A stretch of 60,684 bases of DNA from Vibrio ezurae NBRC 102218 (GCF_000467185.1 NZ_BATM01000017.1:1-60684), one strand, 5' to 3'. Counted from the stretch's first letter, positions 26,582 through 35,869 are shown. A program made the numbers and translations. The notes: generated from the sequence alone by a model not told the origin.

Positions 26582-27571
26582 ATGATCAACATTGCCTTTT
26601 TTAGCACTAAGTCATATGACCAAGAAGCGTTTGAGCAGGGGAAGTCTGACTACGATGTGCAGTATCATTTTTATGATTTCTTACTGAGTGAAAAGACCGC
26701 CAAAATGGCAAAGGGCTGTGAAGTTGTTTGTGCATTTGTTAATGATGATCTCTCTAAGTCTGTTCTAGAGCAGCTTGCGGCGAGAGATGTAAAAATGATT
26801 GCTATGCGTTGTGCCGGTTTTAACAACGTGGATTTAGACGCGGCAAAAGCATTAGGCATTCAAGTCGCACGTGTACCTGGCTATTCCCCTGAGGCGATTG
26901 CTGAACACGCCGTGGGCTTAATGATGACCTTAAATCGACGTTTTCATAAAGCCTACCAGCGCACGCGTGACGCTAACTTCTCCCTTGAAGGTTTAGTCGG
27001 TTTTAACTTTTTTGGCCGTACTGCTGGCATTATAGGTACTGGTAAAATTGGTTGCGCGACTATTCGTATTCTAAAAGGTTTAGGCATGAACGTGCTGTGT
27101 TATGACCCGTATCCAAATGATTTTGTGGTTGAAGCTGGCGCGACGTATTGCGATTTAGATACGCTAATTCAACAGTCTGATGTGATTTCGTTACACTGTC
27201 CCATGACTCCTGAAAATTACCACCTTTTAGATGCAGCAGCCTTTGGGAAAATGAAAGACGGCGTAATGATCATTAACACCAGTCGCGGCGAGTTAGTTGA
27301 CTCTTTAGCGGCAATCGATGCACTAAAAGCTGGGCGTATTGGTGCATTAGGATTAGACGTATACGAAAGTGAAAAAGAGCTGTTCTTCCATGATAAATCA
27401 AATGATGTCATTGTTGATGATGTTTTCCGTCGCTTATCTTCTTGTCACAACGTGTTATTTACAGGCCACCAAGCGTTTTTAACTAGAGATGCATTGAGCA
27501 GCATTGCATCGACAACATTGGCTAATGTTGAAAACTTCAAGCAACAAAAAATTGACGGCAACTTTTTATAA
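26582..27571 (+). CDS. ldhA: Fermentative D-lactate dehydrogenase
   Basis: A 329-residue NAD-dependent 2-hydroxyacid dehydrogenase, exactly the length of E. coli LdhA. Features are RCAGFNNVDLDAAK, the nucleotide-binding GIIGTGKIG, the catalytic Arg in IINTSRGELVD, and the catalytic His in FTGHQAFLTRDAL. It reduces pyruvate to D-lactate in fermentation, regenerating NAD+. AAGGA precedes ATG at good spacing, and a strong terminator follows. Consistent with the facultative lifestyle shown by the cbb3/FNR block. Confidence 0.93.
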   Translation: MINIAFFSTKSYDQEAFEQGKSDYDVQYHFYDFLLSEKTAKMAKGCEVVCAFVNDDLSKSVLEQLAARDVKMIAMRCAGFNNVDLDAAKALGIQVARVPGYSPEAIAEHAVGLMMTLNRRFHKAYQRTRDANFSLEGLVGFNFFGRTAGIIGTGKIGCATIRILKGLGMNVLCYDPYPNDFVVEAGATYCDLDTLIQQSDVISLHCPMTPENYHLLDAAAFGKMKDGVMIINTSRGELVDSLAAIDALKAGRIGALGLDVYESEKELFFHDKSNDVIVDDVFRRLSSCHNVLFTGHQAFLTRDALSSIASTTLANVENFKQQKIDGNFL

Positions 27572-27630
27572 AAGCAACGCGTTATTTAGCTTTGTTTAAT
27601 AAATGACACAGTTTTGTTTGATAAATCCGC

Positions 27631-27664
27631 AAAGGGCTCTAGTTTTCTAGAGCCCTTTTTTTTT
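27631..27664 (+). terminator. Terminator of ldhA
   Basis: AAGGGCTCTAG-TTTT-CTAGAGCCCTT hairpin followed by a run of T. Confidence 0.93.
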
Positions 27665-27670
27665 GGCTAA

Positions 27671-27710
27671 GGACTAAAGGACTAAAGGACTAAAGGACTA
27701 AAGGACTAAA
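27671..27710. repeat. Five tandem copies of an 8-bp unit
   Basis: GGACTAAA repeated exactly five times directly after the ldhA terminator, with a partial unit (GGCTAA) before and GGGGTAAG after. A slippage-prone microsatellite outside coding sequence. Confidence 0.95.
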
Positions 27711-27968
27711 GGGGTAAGGGTTTCATCAATAAATATGCCCAAGCCGCGATTCTACGCCGTACTTGTTTAAGTGGTAAAAGATGAGAGAGGCTTCACGAAA
27801 AGTGGCGCCTTGGCGTGTCGTTCAAATCATTGTCGCGATCTACAGCGCAACTATGCCTTGTTCATCTCTGAGAGTTTGCATGGCTTTTCTAGGCTTGAAG
27901 GCAAAAGCAAATTCGCTCTGAAAACAAACTCGCTTTAAAAACAAAGCGTAAACAAAGGAGTTGTGATT

Positions 27969-28823
27969 GTGGCAACCGTAAATCACTCAAATGGCGTCTC
28001 TTTAATGATGCTGTCGTGTGCATCAATCCCATTTTATAGCGCAGGTGCTGAAAGTTTGATGCTGGCACAAACCTATCAAGGGCAGGCACTAACACAAGAT
28101 CATTTAGTCAGTGAGAAGCTAGATGGTATTCGCGCCATTTGGGACGGCGCAACACTGACAACTCGCAATGGTACTCAGATCGCCGCTCCTGATTCATTTT
28201 TGAGTCAACTACCGTTTTTTGCCGTGGAGGGAGAGCTTTGGGCGGGACGAGGCGGCTTTTCGGTAGTACAGCAGACCGTATTAGATACCACGCCTAATCA
28301 CTTGGCATGGTCGCATATTACCTTTGTATTGTTCGATAAACCTGATGCGTTAACCTCATATTCTCAGCGATATGCGACATTGTTGCACTGGAAGTCTGTT
28401 CATCGTCATTCATCAACCCAAGTCGTGATTGCACAGCAACGTGAATTCCGTTCTTATCAATCCTTAGGAAGCGAGCTAAAAAAGGTTGTGAAACTGGGCG
28501 GTGAAGGGCTGATGGTACGTAACAAACATGCTGTGTATATTGCCGGCCGTAGTGAGGCCATATACAAAATAAAACTCAACCAAGACGCTGAGGCTAGAGT
28601 GATCGGCTATAAGCAAGGAAAAGGTAAGTATCAACATCTTGTCGGTGCGTTACACGTTGAATCACCTCAAGGTGTGCGTTTTTATATCGGTAGTGGTCTT
28701 AGTGACGAGCATAGACGAAACCCACCGAAAATCGGCACTCTCATTACGTACCGTTACAACGATAAGACGGACAATGGGGTGCCTAAATTTGCCCGCTTTA
28801 TGCGTGAGAGAAGTGAGCTTTAG
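27969..28823 (+). CDS. Periplasmic ATP-dependent DNA ligase (LigE type)
   Basis: A minimal ATP-dependent DNA ligase of 284 residues with a signal-peptide-like N-terminus (SLMMLSCASIPFYSAGA), as in LigE/LigB-type bacterial ligases thought to act in the periplasm. Motif I is SEKLDGIRA with nucleotidyl-accepting Lys50, motif III FAVEGELWAG, motif IV GGEGLMVR, motif V IYKIKLNQD. An OB domain follows (RVIGYKQGKGKYQHLVGAL). Two GTG codons are possible; AAGGAG at 27955-27960 has proper spacing only to GTG 27969. Role in repair or in handling imported DNA is inferred from the family. Confidence 0.88.
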   Translation: MATVNHSNGVSLMMLSCASIPFYSAGAESLMLAQTYQGQALTQDHLVSEKLDGIRAIWDGATLTTRNGTQIAAPDSFLSQLPFFAVEGELWAGRGGFSVVQQTVLDTTPNHLAWSHITFVLFDKPDALTSYSQRYATLLHWKSVHRHSSTQVVIAQQREFRSYQSLGSELKKVVKLGGEGLMVRNKHAVYIAGRSEAIYKIKLNQDAEARVIGYKQGKGKYQHLVGALHVESPQGVRFYIGSGLSDEHRRNPPKIGTLITYRYNDKTDNGVPKFARFMRERSEL

Positions 28824-28918
28824 AGTCGATTTCGAAAGTCGGTTTAGATGGACGCTCGATGATCATTGCGGCGCCCATCATGCATCATCATGTATTGGAG
28901 CTATTGGAAAACGCGCAA

Positions 28919-30289
28919 TTACTGTGAGGCAAATTTCAATTGAACCTCAGCGGGTTGGCGGTGCATCCATTTGATGCGCGCCGCGAGCAATACGGCAGCC
29001 ACACTCAATCCAGCGATAAAGCCAAACCAGTAGCCGTGTGCGCCCATAGGTTCAACAATCCAGTCAGTCGAACCCAGAATGTAGCCCGAAGGCAGGCCAA
29101 TGATCCAGTACGCAATAAAGGTGCGACTGAAAATGGACCTCATATCTTTATAGCCACGTAATGCACCTGCGGCGACCACTTGTACGGTATCGCTAAATTG
29201 GTAAATCGCCGCAAGCAACAGCAGTTGCACCGAAATGGTGGTGACCGCTCTATTATCTGTGTATAAGTCGGCAATGTTTTCTCTAAAGACGACCGTGAGT
29301 ATTGCGGTGACCAGCGCCAGCGCTAAGCCCAATAAAATAGCAACATGAGTGGCGATCTTAGCCCCCTCAATATCTTCTTCCCCAAGCTTATGTCCAACAC
29401 GAATACTGACCGCGCCACCGATGCTCATCGGTATCATAAACACCATTCCTGATACATTGATGGCAATTTGATGTGCCGCCACCATGATAGGCCCTAAAGG
29501 AGAAATCAATAGCGCGACAACGGCAAATAACGTGACTTCAAAGAAGATAGCCAGTGCCACAGGAAGTCCAAGTTTAAATAAGCGGTATTGAGCCTTAAAG
29601 TTGGGTTTGTGCCATTGTTTGAACAAACCAATGTGCGCCAGTCGTTTTGAGGTGATGGTATAGAATAGTAAAAATGAAAACATAAACCAATAGACGATCG
29701 TGGTGGCAACGCCACAGCCAATCCCGCCAAGTGCTGGCATACCTAGCTTACCGTAGACAAAGATATAGTTGAGAGGGATGTTGATGAGCAAGCCTAGAAA
29801 CCCAATCACCATAGCCGGTTTGGTTAAAGACATGCCATCGGTAAAGCTACGCAAAGTTTGGAAAAACAAAAACGCAGGCACCGCGGGTAACATGGCGTGC
29901 ATATAGCCCGTGGTGATGGTCGCCATGGTGGCATCCACGTCCATTAGGCGCAAAATAGCGCTAGTTTGTAATAATACTAAAGCAATAGGGAAGCCAATTA
30001 ATAGCGCAAGTCCAGCACCTTGTTGTATCTCATTGGCAATTTTATGTGGGTGTCCACGACCATTCAGTTGCGCGACGATAGGGATCAATGCCATTAAGAT
30101 GCCAATACCAAATAAAATGGAGGGCAGCCAAATACTTGAAGCAATTGCGACAGCGGCCATATCGGTCGCGCTGACGCCGCCGGCCATAATCGTATCGACA
30201 ACTCCCATTCCTGTTTGCGCGATAGAGGCAATCAGTATAGGTGTAGCCAGTTTGATAAGATTGTTGGCTTCTTTTTGGTAACGATACAC
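28919..30289 (-). CDS. norM: MATE-family multidrug efflux pump NorM
   Basis: A Na+-coupled MATE exporter of about 456 residues with 12 membrane segments, very close to Vibrio NorM (RYQKEANNLIKLATPILIASIAQTGMGVVDTIMAGGVSATDMAAV is divided here only for reference; the key residues are the VDTIMAGGVSA motif and Asp in helix 1). The open frame starts at TTG 30316, but related proteins begin near YRYQKEA, so GTG 30289 with GGGG upstream is preferred. It diverges from riboflavin synthase, the same neighbour as in enterics (mdtK-ribC). Confidence 0.9.
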   Translation of the reverse strand: MYRYQKEANNLIKLATPILIASIAQTGMGVVDTIMAGGVSATDMAAVAIASSIWLPSILFGIGILMALIPIVAQLNGRGHPHKIANEIQQGAGLALLIGFPIALVLLQTSAILRLMDVDATMATITTGYMHAMLPAVPAFLFFQTLRSFTDGMSLTKPAMVIGFLGLLINIPLNYIFVYGKLGMPALGGIGCGVATTIVYWFMFSFLLFYTITSKRLAHIGLFKQWHKPNFKAQYRLFKLGLPVALAIFFEVTLFAVVALLISPLGPIMVAAHQIAINVSGMVFMIPMSIGGAVSIRVGHKLGEEDIEGAKIATHVAILLGLALALVTAILTVVFRENIADLYTDNRAVTTISVQLLLLAAIYQFSDTVQVVAAGALRGYKDMRSIFSRTFIAYWIIGLPSGYILGSTDWIVEPMGAHGYWFGFIAGLSVAAVLLAARIKWMHRQPAEVQLKFASQ

Positions 30290-30381
30290 GGCGGGACCCC
30301 AGCATTTATTTGGCAAGAATAGTAATACTAAACGCTTGAGCGTGCTATGTTTTTATGTCATGTTTTGGCGTGTTTGTATTT

Positions 30382-30412
30382 GCCAGATAGTGTTTCAATC
30401 TGGCGTATTTTT
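30382..30412 (+). promoter_or_regulatory. Hairpin with T-run in the riboflavin synthase leader
   Basis: GCCAGAT (30382-30388) pairs with ATCTGGC (30398-30404), followed by GTATTTTTA. It lies 34 bases before the start codon and could be an attenuator or a terminator for upstream read-through. I see no FMN-riboswitch consensus. Confidence 0.4.
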
Positions 30413-30437
30413 ACATGGCGGATATCAAGGAATTACT

Positions 30438-31052
30438 ATGTTTACTGGGATCGTGCAAGGGATGGCTAAGATTATCTCTATTGATGCGAAGCAAGACTTT
30501 CATACTCATGTCATTGAATTACCGGCTCAATTAAGTAAAGACATCAATATTGGGGCATCCATTGCGCACAATGGTTGCTGTTTAACGGTCACTAATGTAT
30601 CAGGTCAACAGGTGCATTTTGATTTAATGAAAGCCACGTTAGATTTGACCAACCTTGGCCAACTTAAGCCTGGGGATTGGGTCAATGTCGAGCGCGCGGC
30701 ACGCTTTGGCGACGAAGTCGGCGGACATTATATGTCAGGGCATATCTCTGACACCGTGACTGTGGTTGAGGTGGTGCGAAGCCCGAATAATCAAACGATT
30801 TGGTTTGAGACCAATGATAAAAACATGGGTTACATTTTGAAGAAAGGCTACATCGGCCTTGACGGTTGCTCGCTTACTATTGCAGAAGTAGAAGGCAATC
30901 GATTTAGCGTCAATTTGATCCCAGAAACATTGACACGCACTTTGTTTGGTCAGCGTAGCGTCGGTGATAAAGTCAACCTAGAGGTAGACCCGCAAACTCA
31001 AGCAATTGTGGATACGGTGGAACGCGTATTGGCAACAAAATATCGCTCATAG
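30438..31052 (+). CDS. ribC: Riboflavin synthase, alpha subunit
   Basis: A 204-residue riboflavin synthase (called ribC in E. coli, ribE in Bacillus), which dismutates two 6,7-dimethyl-8-ribityllumazine to riboflavin. Two homologous beta-barrel lumazine-binding domains are seen: MFTGIVQGMAKI with GASIAHNGCCLTV, and GGHYMSGHISDTV with GYIGLDGCSLTI. The N-terminal MFTGIVQG is invariant and fixes the start at 30438 (AAGG upstream), discarding 34 residues of open frame. It diverges from norM. Confidence 0.96.
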   Translation: MFTGIVQGMAKIISIDAKQDFHTHVIELPAQLSKDINIGASIAHNGCCLTVTNVSGQQVHFDLMKATLDLTNLGQLKPGDWVNVERAARFGDEVGGHYMSGHISDTVTVVEVVRSPNNQTIWFETNDKNMGYILKKGYIGLDGCSLTIAEVEGNRFSVNLIPETLTRTLFGQRSVGDKVNLEVDPQTQAIVDTVERVLATKYRS

Positions 31053-31084
31053 TAATGGCTCATAGTAATGGCTCATCACGATGG
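31046..31084. repeat. Three 13-bp direct repeats at the end of the riboflavin synthase gene
   Basis: CTCATAGTAATGG occurs twice in tandem, then the diverged CTCATCACGATGG. The first copy contains the TAG stop codon. Confidence 0.8.
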
Positions 31085-31142
31085 CTTATCTCGCGTTGGG
31101 CCATTAACTTAGCGTCAGTTATTTTTAGTCGCGGTGTACTCG

Positions 31143-31346
31143 CTAAAATATCTGTTCATCATCAGAGTCAATATCCAAATCAATATTGTCTTTGACTTGA
31201 TTGAGCTGCATCCGCAGGTGAATCGGGTGACAACACACAGGGCAGTCTTCATAAAAGTCTTGATTGCCCTGTGTAGTATCTAAAATGACACCAACGTGTC
31301 CACCGCAGTGAGGGCAAGAAATGAATTGTTCGCCGTACTTTTTCAT
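31143..31346 (-). CDS. CPXCG-motif cysteine-rich protein
   Basis: A 67-residue zinc-ribbon-like protein: CPHCGG at residues 11-16 and CPVCCHPI at about 35-42 supply four metal-binding cysteines, and the C-terminus is acidic (LDIDSDDEQIF). The family is common in gammaproteobacteria and its function is unknown. It starts 13 bases after the fructosamine-kinase-like gene and is probably co-transcribed with it. Confidence 0.9.
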   Translation of the reverse strand: MKKYGEQFISCPHCGGHVGVILDTTQGNQDFYEDCPVCCHPIHLRMQLNQVKDNIDLDIDSDDEQIF

Positions 31347-31359
31347 AATAGCTCTCCGC

Positions 31360-32232
31360 TTAAGTATAACGTTCTAATAATCGGTCAACTCTTTGTTGAG
31401 CTTCAACTAAATAGTGCCCCGCAAATAAGTTGCAGTGATTTAATATGTGATAAAGATTATAGATCTCTTTTCGTTCCTCATAACCTTCTACAAATGGCTT
31501 AATGGTTTTGTAGCCTTGATAGAAAGAGTTTGGGAAATCCCCAAACAGCTCTGTCGTGGCCAAATCACATTCATGATCGCCCCAATAACAAGCAGGATCG
31601 TAGCAGATTGGGCCAAAAGGGGACTCTGCGCAGTTGCCGTGCCACAAGTCACCATGCAGCAGTGAGGGTTTAGGCTGGTGGTTCACAAGCGCTAATTTTA
31701 CACTGTTGATGATGCGTTCTTGAGGCGCAAATTCAATGCCTTTCTCTTTTAAAAGTTGCAGTTGCCAACCGATGCGTTGCTCTGCAAAGAACACATTCCA
31801 TTTCTTTTGCCAACGGTTTGGTTGCAGCGTCGCACCAATATAATTGTCGTGGTCAAAGCCGTATTCTTGTTGCTCGCCCCATAAATGCAAACGAGCGACC
31901 TCTTGTCCGAACTGGTAACTGCTTTCAAGGTGGGATAACGGTTGGGTGGGTAGGTAATTTAAAATTAAAAAGGCGCACTCTTTCGTCGAGCCTAAGTGGA
32001 CGATTTCAGGAGTGTAGACGGTGTTTGAGCGCTGTAATTGCGTGAGGTTATCGACTTCGGCGGTAAACTTGCTGAGAAAAGCTTTATTGTTCAGCTTTAC
32101 AAAGTAGCGCTGTTCACCGTCACTAATCATGTAGCTTTCATTGATATTGCCAGAGGTAATACGGCTTTTCTCTTGAATCTTAAATTCAAACATCAAGATA
32201 TCAGAAAGTTGTTGGGTAATGGCCTGCCACAT
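31360..32232 (-). CDS. Fructosamine kinase family protein
   Basis: A 290-residue kinase of the fructosamine-3-kinase/YniA family, with a protein-kinase-like fold. Motifs: ITSGNINESYMI (glycine-loop region), RYFVKLN (ATP-anchoring Lys), SLLHGDLWHGN (catalytic loop), and ICYDPACYWGDHECDLA (metal-binding Asp). Eukaryotic members phosphorylate glycated lysines for deglycation; bacterial members may act on low-molecular-weight fructosamines or ribulosamines. Length and motifs are normal. The next gene in the transcript is the CPXCG protein. Confidence 0.93.
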   Translation of the reverse strand: MWQAITQQLSDILMFEFKIQEKSRITSGNINESYMISDGEQRYFVKLNNKAFLSKFTAEVDNLTQLQRSNTVYTPEIVHLGSTKECAFLILNYLPTQPLSHLESSYQFGQEVARLHLWGEQQEYGFDHDNYIGATLQPNRWQKKWNVFFAEQRIGWQLQLLKEKGIEFAPQERIINSVKLALVNHQPKPSLLHGDLWHGNCAESPFGPICYDPACYWGDHECDLATTELFGDFPNSFYQGYKTIKPFVEGYEERKEIYNLYHILNHCNLFAGHYLVEAQQRVDRLLERYT

Positions 32233-32390
32233 AATGAACGCCTCACTGTCTACTTATGTGTTTAAGTTTAGGTCAAATATGACAGGCGAAGAGCAATAGA
32301 GTGGGATTCTCTAATTTGGATCAAATATTAATAGAGAACTTACCGTGTAGTTTGAGGTTGTTCACAGTTATTGCGCTTTGGTTTAAGACG

Positions 32391-32900
32391 TCAGTTAACT
32401 CGTCGAACTTGCCAAAATGTATCCGCCCAGTAGGGCGAGTCCATTCGGGAAATAATCACCCCTTTTGAGGACGAAGCATGCATAAAGCTGTTGTCTTCAA
32501 GATAAAACCCTACGTGCAATGTATTAAATCCAGTTTTGAAAAAGACTAAGTCACCATATTGTCTGTCGTCATAGTCAATGGGAGTACCAATATGGCTTTG
32601 TAGGTGTGTCGTGCGAGGTATCGACTGATGGAACAGTTGAGCAAAGGCGATTTGTACGAAGCCTGAGCAATCTACGCCTTTGTGAGTGGTCCCTCCATAG
32701 CGATACGGTGTTTTATGCCAAATTTTATAAAAATGAAACAGCTCATCGGTTTTCTTCGACGACACATGGCTCTCAAGTTGAACATCAATTTTCTTGATGT
32801 TCACTTTTGCCCTTGGGTTGTTTTCTGGCCCGCTTGCACATGCGGTCAATAAAAATACGGCCACTAATGTAACGAGTGTCTGCGTGCCAGTGTGCTTCAT
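32391..32900 (-). CDS. NlpC/P60 family lipoprotein, peptidoglycan endopeptidase
   Basis: A 169-residue lipoprotein. The signal peptide ends in a lipobox LLTACAS (Cys21). The C-terminal NlpC/P60 domain has its Cys-His-His triad in VDCSGFVQIAF, TLHVGFY and MHASSS. The family cleaves D-glutamyl-mesoDAP or crosslink peptides in peptidoglycan, as does E. coli MepS. Its ATG overlaps the stop of the sterol-desaturase-like gene by one base (TAATG), so the two are translationally coupled. Confidence 0.92.
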   Translation of the reverse strand: MKHTGTQTLVTLVAVFLLTACASGPENNPRAKVNIKKIDVQLESHVSSKKTDELFHFYKIWHKTPYRYGGTTHKGVDCSGFVQIAFAQLFHQSIPRTTHLQSHIGTPIDYDDRQYGDLVFFKTGFNTLHVGFYLEDNSFMHASSSKGVIISRMDSPYWADTFWQVRRVN

Positions 32901-33685
32901 TATTTGTTCCTAAAAGGCTGGGTTAACATTTTATCTAATCGCTGTTCCTTGCGTGAGCGAAACTGCGATATACCGATATTCATGCCAAGATGACCTAATT
33001 TGGGTCTCGCAATATGAGTATCGAAGATATGATCCCATATTGACAAGAAAAAACCGAAATTAGAGTCCGCTTCACTACGAATGGTCGAATGGTGAATACG
33101 GTGCATATCGGGTGTGACAATGCATTTTCTTAAGCGCATATCCCATTTTTTAGGAATATGGATATTACTGTGGTTAAACATCGCACTGGCGTTTAATACT
33201 ATTTCAAACACAATCACCGCTATTGGAGGGATCCCAAAGCTGATCACGATACAAATCTTGATCCACATGGATATCCAAATCTCTATAGGATGAAAGCGGG
33301 CTCCAGTGGTGACGTCTATGTCTTGATCTGCGTGATGAACCTTGTGCAAACTCCAACATATCGGGGCTGTGTGAAAAAGTCGGTGCTGCCAATAGATGGC
33401 GAAATCTAAGATAAGAACACTCAGAATCACCTCAATAGGAAAACTGATAGGCAGTTCGTTAAACAAACCAATTTGTAAGCTTTGTGCCCATAATGCGGCT
33501 TCAACTGCCAGTAAAGGCATCGTAATGTAAACCAATACCGAATTTAGCCCAGTTAGGCCAAGATTATTCATCCAGCGATAGGACTTAAGCTGACGCAGGG
33601 GACGTTTAGGTTTCCAGTATTCCGCTAATGCGCAACAGACCAGCACGGTAACGAATATACTCACCCGAATAAAGGCGACATCCAT
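32900..33685 (-). CDS. Sterol desaturase / fatty acid hydroxylase family protein
   Basis: A 261-residue integral membrane di-iron protein. The histidine clusters HRLFH, HKVHH and HRIHHS are present in the usual order, with about four membrane segments. Bacterial members oxidise lipids, sometimes hydroxylating fatty acyl or hopanoid substrates; the substrate here is unknown. It is the first gene of a two-gene unit with the NlpC/P60 lipoprotein, suggesting an envelope role. Confidence 0.9.
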   Translation of the reverse strand: MDVAFIRVSIFVTVLVCCALAEYWKPKRPLRQLKSYRWMNNLGLTGLNSVLVYITMPLLAVEAALWAQSLQIGLFNELPISFPIEVILSVLILDFAIYWQHRLFHTAPICWSLHKVHHADQDIDVTTGARFHPIEIWISMWIKICIVISFGIPPIAVIVFEIVLNASAMFNHSNIHIPKKWDMRLRKCIVTPDMHRIHHSTIRSEADSNFGFFLSIWDHIFDTHIARPKLGHLGMNIGISQFRSRKEQRLDKMLTQPFRNK

Positions 33686-33762
33686 GAATTATTTTCTCCA
33701 AGGTGATGACAAGCTCTGTTGGCTTGATTACTCTTACTTTCTTTTACGTGACAGGGCAAACA

Positions 33763-34491
33763 ATGCGTGTACATGCCGTTCACCAATTGGTGGAACATAG
33801 ACTGAACCAATCAACGAAACCATTTAGTGCTAGAGGTTCAAAAGTAGAACGTTGTCCTTATTGCCGCATTGCGCGTAAATATTGTATCTGTACTCATCAG
33901 CCCAAAGCGCACACTGGATTTGCGACTTTATTGCTTTATTCAGATAACGAAGTATTAAAACCCAGTAATACAGGACGGCTTATTGCTGACGTATGTCGTG
34001 ATGTTCATGCCTTTCAATGGAGCAGAACCGAGCCTGATTCTAACATGCTTTCTTTGTTACAAAACCCAATCTATCAACCAATTCTGGTATTTCCTGAGAG
34101 TTATCTATTTGAATCTAATACTCTTGTGTCCAATAACCACCAACAACTGATTAAAGATAAAATTCCATTATTTGTGTTTATCGATGCCAGTTGGCGAGAG
34201 GCTCGTCGTATCTATCGCAAATCTGAATACTTACATCATCTGTGTGTGATCTCAATTCAACCAGAAAAAATTTCTGAATATGTGATGAGGAAATCAGAAC
34301 ATGATCAGCATCTTGCAACGTGTGAAGTGGCGTCTTTAGTTCTGCAAGAGTTTGAATTTGATGTTGTTAGTGCGCAGTTACAAGCATGGTTTGAGGTCTT
34401 TAAAGAGAGTTACATGCTCAGCAAAACACGAGAGAAAAGAGACTTTAGTCGTCCAATACTGACGGAATATCTATCGCGTTCCAATTCTTAG
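33763..34491 (+). CDS. DTW-domain tRNA-uridine aminocarboxypropyltransferase
   Basis: A DTW-family protein of about 242 residues. The zinc-binding N-terminus CPYCRIARKYCIC is intact. The family signature appears as IDASWREARRIYRKS, a D-A-S-W variant of the DTW motif. YfiP/TapT of this family installs acp3U47 on tRNA from S-adenosylmethionine. The open frame begins at GTG 33703, but ATG 33763, with AGGG upstream, better fits the family; the extra 20 residues would be hydrophobic and atypical. The end of the fold reads KTREKRDFSRP. Confidence 0.87.
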   Translation: MRVHAVHQLVEHRLNQSTKPFSARGSKVERCPYCRIARKYCICTHQPKAHTGFATLLLYSDNEVLKPSNTGRLIADVCRDVHAFQWSRTEPDSNMLSLLQNPIYQPILVFPESYLFESNTLVSNNHQQLIKDKIPLFVFIDASWREARRIYRKSEYLHHLCVISIQPEKISEYVMRKSEHDQHLATCEVASLVLQEFEFDVVSAQLQAWFEVFKESYMLSKTREKRDFSRPILTEYLSRSNS

Positions 34492-34637
34492 TTCAGTCGT
34501 GCACTTATATGTCACTGATTGACTATCTGATACGTTGGGCGTGTTTTATGGGTGTCATCACGGTATGTGCGACCAAAGATCGCGATAATAAACTTAATTT
34601 GTTAATGAATTTAAGTATTTAGGTTGGGAGATGTAGG

Positions 34638-35546
34638 ATGTTTTATGGCTTTGATGTCGGCGGGACCAAAATTGAATTCGGTGCGTTTAATGACCGCCTA
34701 GAGCGTATGGCGACGGAGCGTGTTCCCACACCGGGTGACGATTACCCTAAGCTTGTCGAAACATTAGCGTCTTTGGTTGAAAAATACGATGCGCAATTTG
34801 GTGTTGAAGGGTTGATTGGGTTTGGCCTTCCTGGCATGGAAGATCCGAAAGACGACACCATTCTTACGGTCAATGTGCCGGCAGCCAAAGGCAAACCATT
34901 ACGCTTTGATCTTGAATCTCGTATTGGTCGTAGCGTTAAAATCGAGAACGATGCCAACTGCTTTGCCTTGTCTGAAGCTTGGGATGAAGAGTTAAAAGAT
35001 GAAAAGTCGGTCATGGGGCTTATTCTTGGTACCGGTTTTGGTGGTGGGATTATTCACGAAGGTAAAGTCTTTTCTGGCCGTAACCATGTTGCAGGAGAGG
35101 TAGGGCATACTCGACTCCCTATTGATGCCTGGTTCCACTTAGGTGACAACGCGCCGTTATTAGATTGCGGGTGTGGTAAAAAAGGTTGCTTGGACAGTTA
35201 TTTGTCAGGGCGTGGCTTTGAACTCATTTATGCTCATTATTTTTCTGAAAAGAAAAAGGCGGTTGAGATCATTAGCGCCTTTTATGAAGGAGAGGCCAAA
35301 GCGTGTGAGCATGTTGAGCGTTTTATGGAGCTACTGGCCATCTGTTTGGCGAATATCTTTACCGCTTACGATCCACACGTAGTGACCTTAGGCGGCGGTT
35401 TGTCTAATTTTGATCTTATTTACGACGAAATGCCAAAGCGCGTGCCTAAATATTTACTTTCAGTTTCGAGCTGCCCGAAAATTATCAAAGCCAAACACGG
35501 TGATTCTGGTGGTGTACGCGGCGCGGCATTTCTAAATATTCGATAA
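34638..35546 (+). CDS. nagK: N-acetylglucosamine kinase
   Basis: A 302-residue ROK-family sugar kinase. [10 protein letters not shown] is the phosphate loop. Asp in [12 protein letters not shown] is the sugar-binding/catalytic region, GTGFGGGI the ATP-binding region, and [11 protein letters not shown] with [17 protein letters not shown] is the zinc site diagnostic of the ROK family. It phosphorylates GlcNAc, salvaging chitin or cell-wall sugars, which suits a marine Vibrio. A short GGGAG lies before ATG 34638. Monocistronic with a terminator. Confidence 0.93.
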   Translation: MFYGFDVGGTKIEFGAFNDRLERMATERVPTPGDDYPKLVETLASLVEKYDAQFGVEGLIGFGLPGMEDPKDDTILTVNVPAAKGKPLRFDLESRIGRSVKIENDANCFALSEAWDEELKDEKSVMGLILGTGFGGGIIHEGKVFSGRNHVAGEVGHTRLPIDAWFHLGDNAPLLDCGCGKKGCLDSYLSGRGFELIYAHYFSEKKKAVEIISAFYEGEAKACEHVERFMELLAICLANIFTAYDPHVVTLGGGLSNFDLIYDEMPKRVPKYLLSVSSCPKIIKAKHGDSGGVRGAAFLNIR

Positions 35547-35587
35547 TTTCTATCTAGCCATGCCAGTGAGCTGGTGGATGATCTAAT

Positions 35588-35629
35588 AAAACCGAGATAC
35601 TGTTTATTTAAACAGTATCTCGGTTTTTT
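35588..35629 (+). terminator. Terminator of nagK
   Basis: Stem AAACCGAGATACTGTTT / AAACAGTATCTCGGTTT with a short AT loop and T-run. Confidence 0.92.
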
Positions 35630-35869
35630 ATGACTTAAATAAAGTGGCGAATTAATGAATACTGAGTGTTAGCAGTAGGGTGCATATATTTAGGTTATGA
35701 ATGCACTAGTATTGAGTGCTTTTTGTATAAGTATTGATTTTTTATATATAAAAAATGTAAATTGAGGCGGTTGTCACCGTAAATGTCTACAAATTACCTT
35801 CTGATTTTGCTATAAAGCTCGTTTCAAATTTCCATACCGTCTGAAAGCCGTGAATAGGGGAATCATTTA
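35630..35869. other. AT-rich intergenic region
   Basis: No gene. It contains very AT-rich stretches (35735-35765) and should hold the promoter of the small winged-helix gene at 35870; no confident -35/-10 pair was picked. Confidence 0.4.

Noticed and set aside
27671..27710. CRISPR-like repeats
   Set aside because: Units are 8 bp and contiguous without spacers; the same applies to 60551-60599. No cas genes.
34510..34623. 37-codon frame from ATG 34510
   Set aside because: No ribosome-binding site or conservation signal; probably chance.
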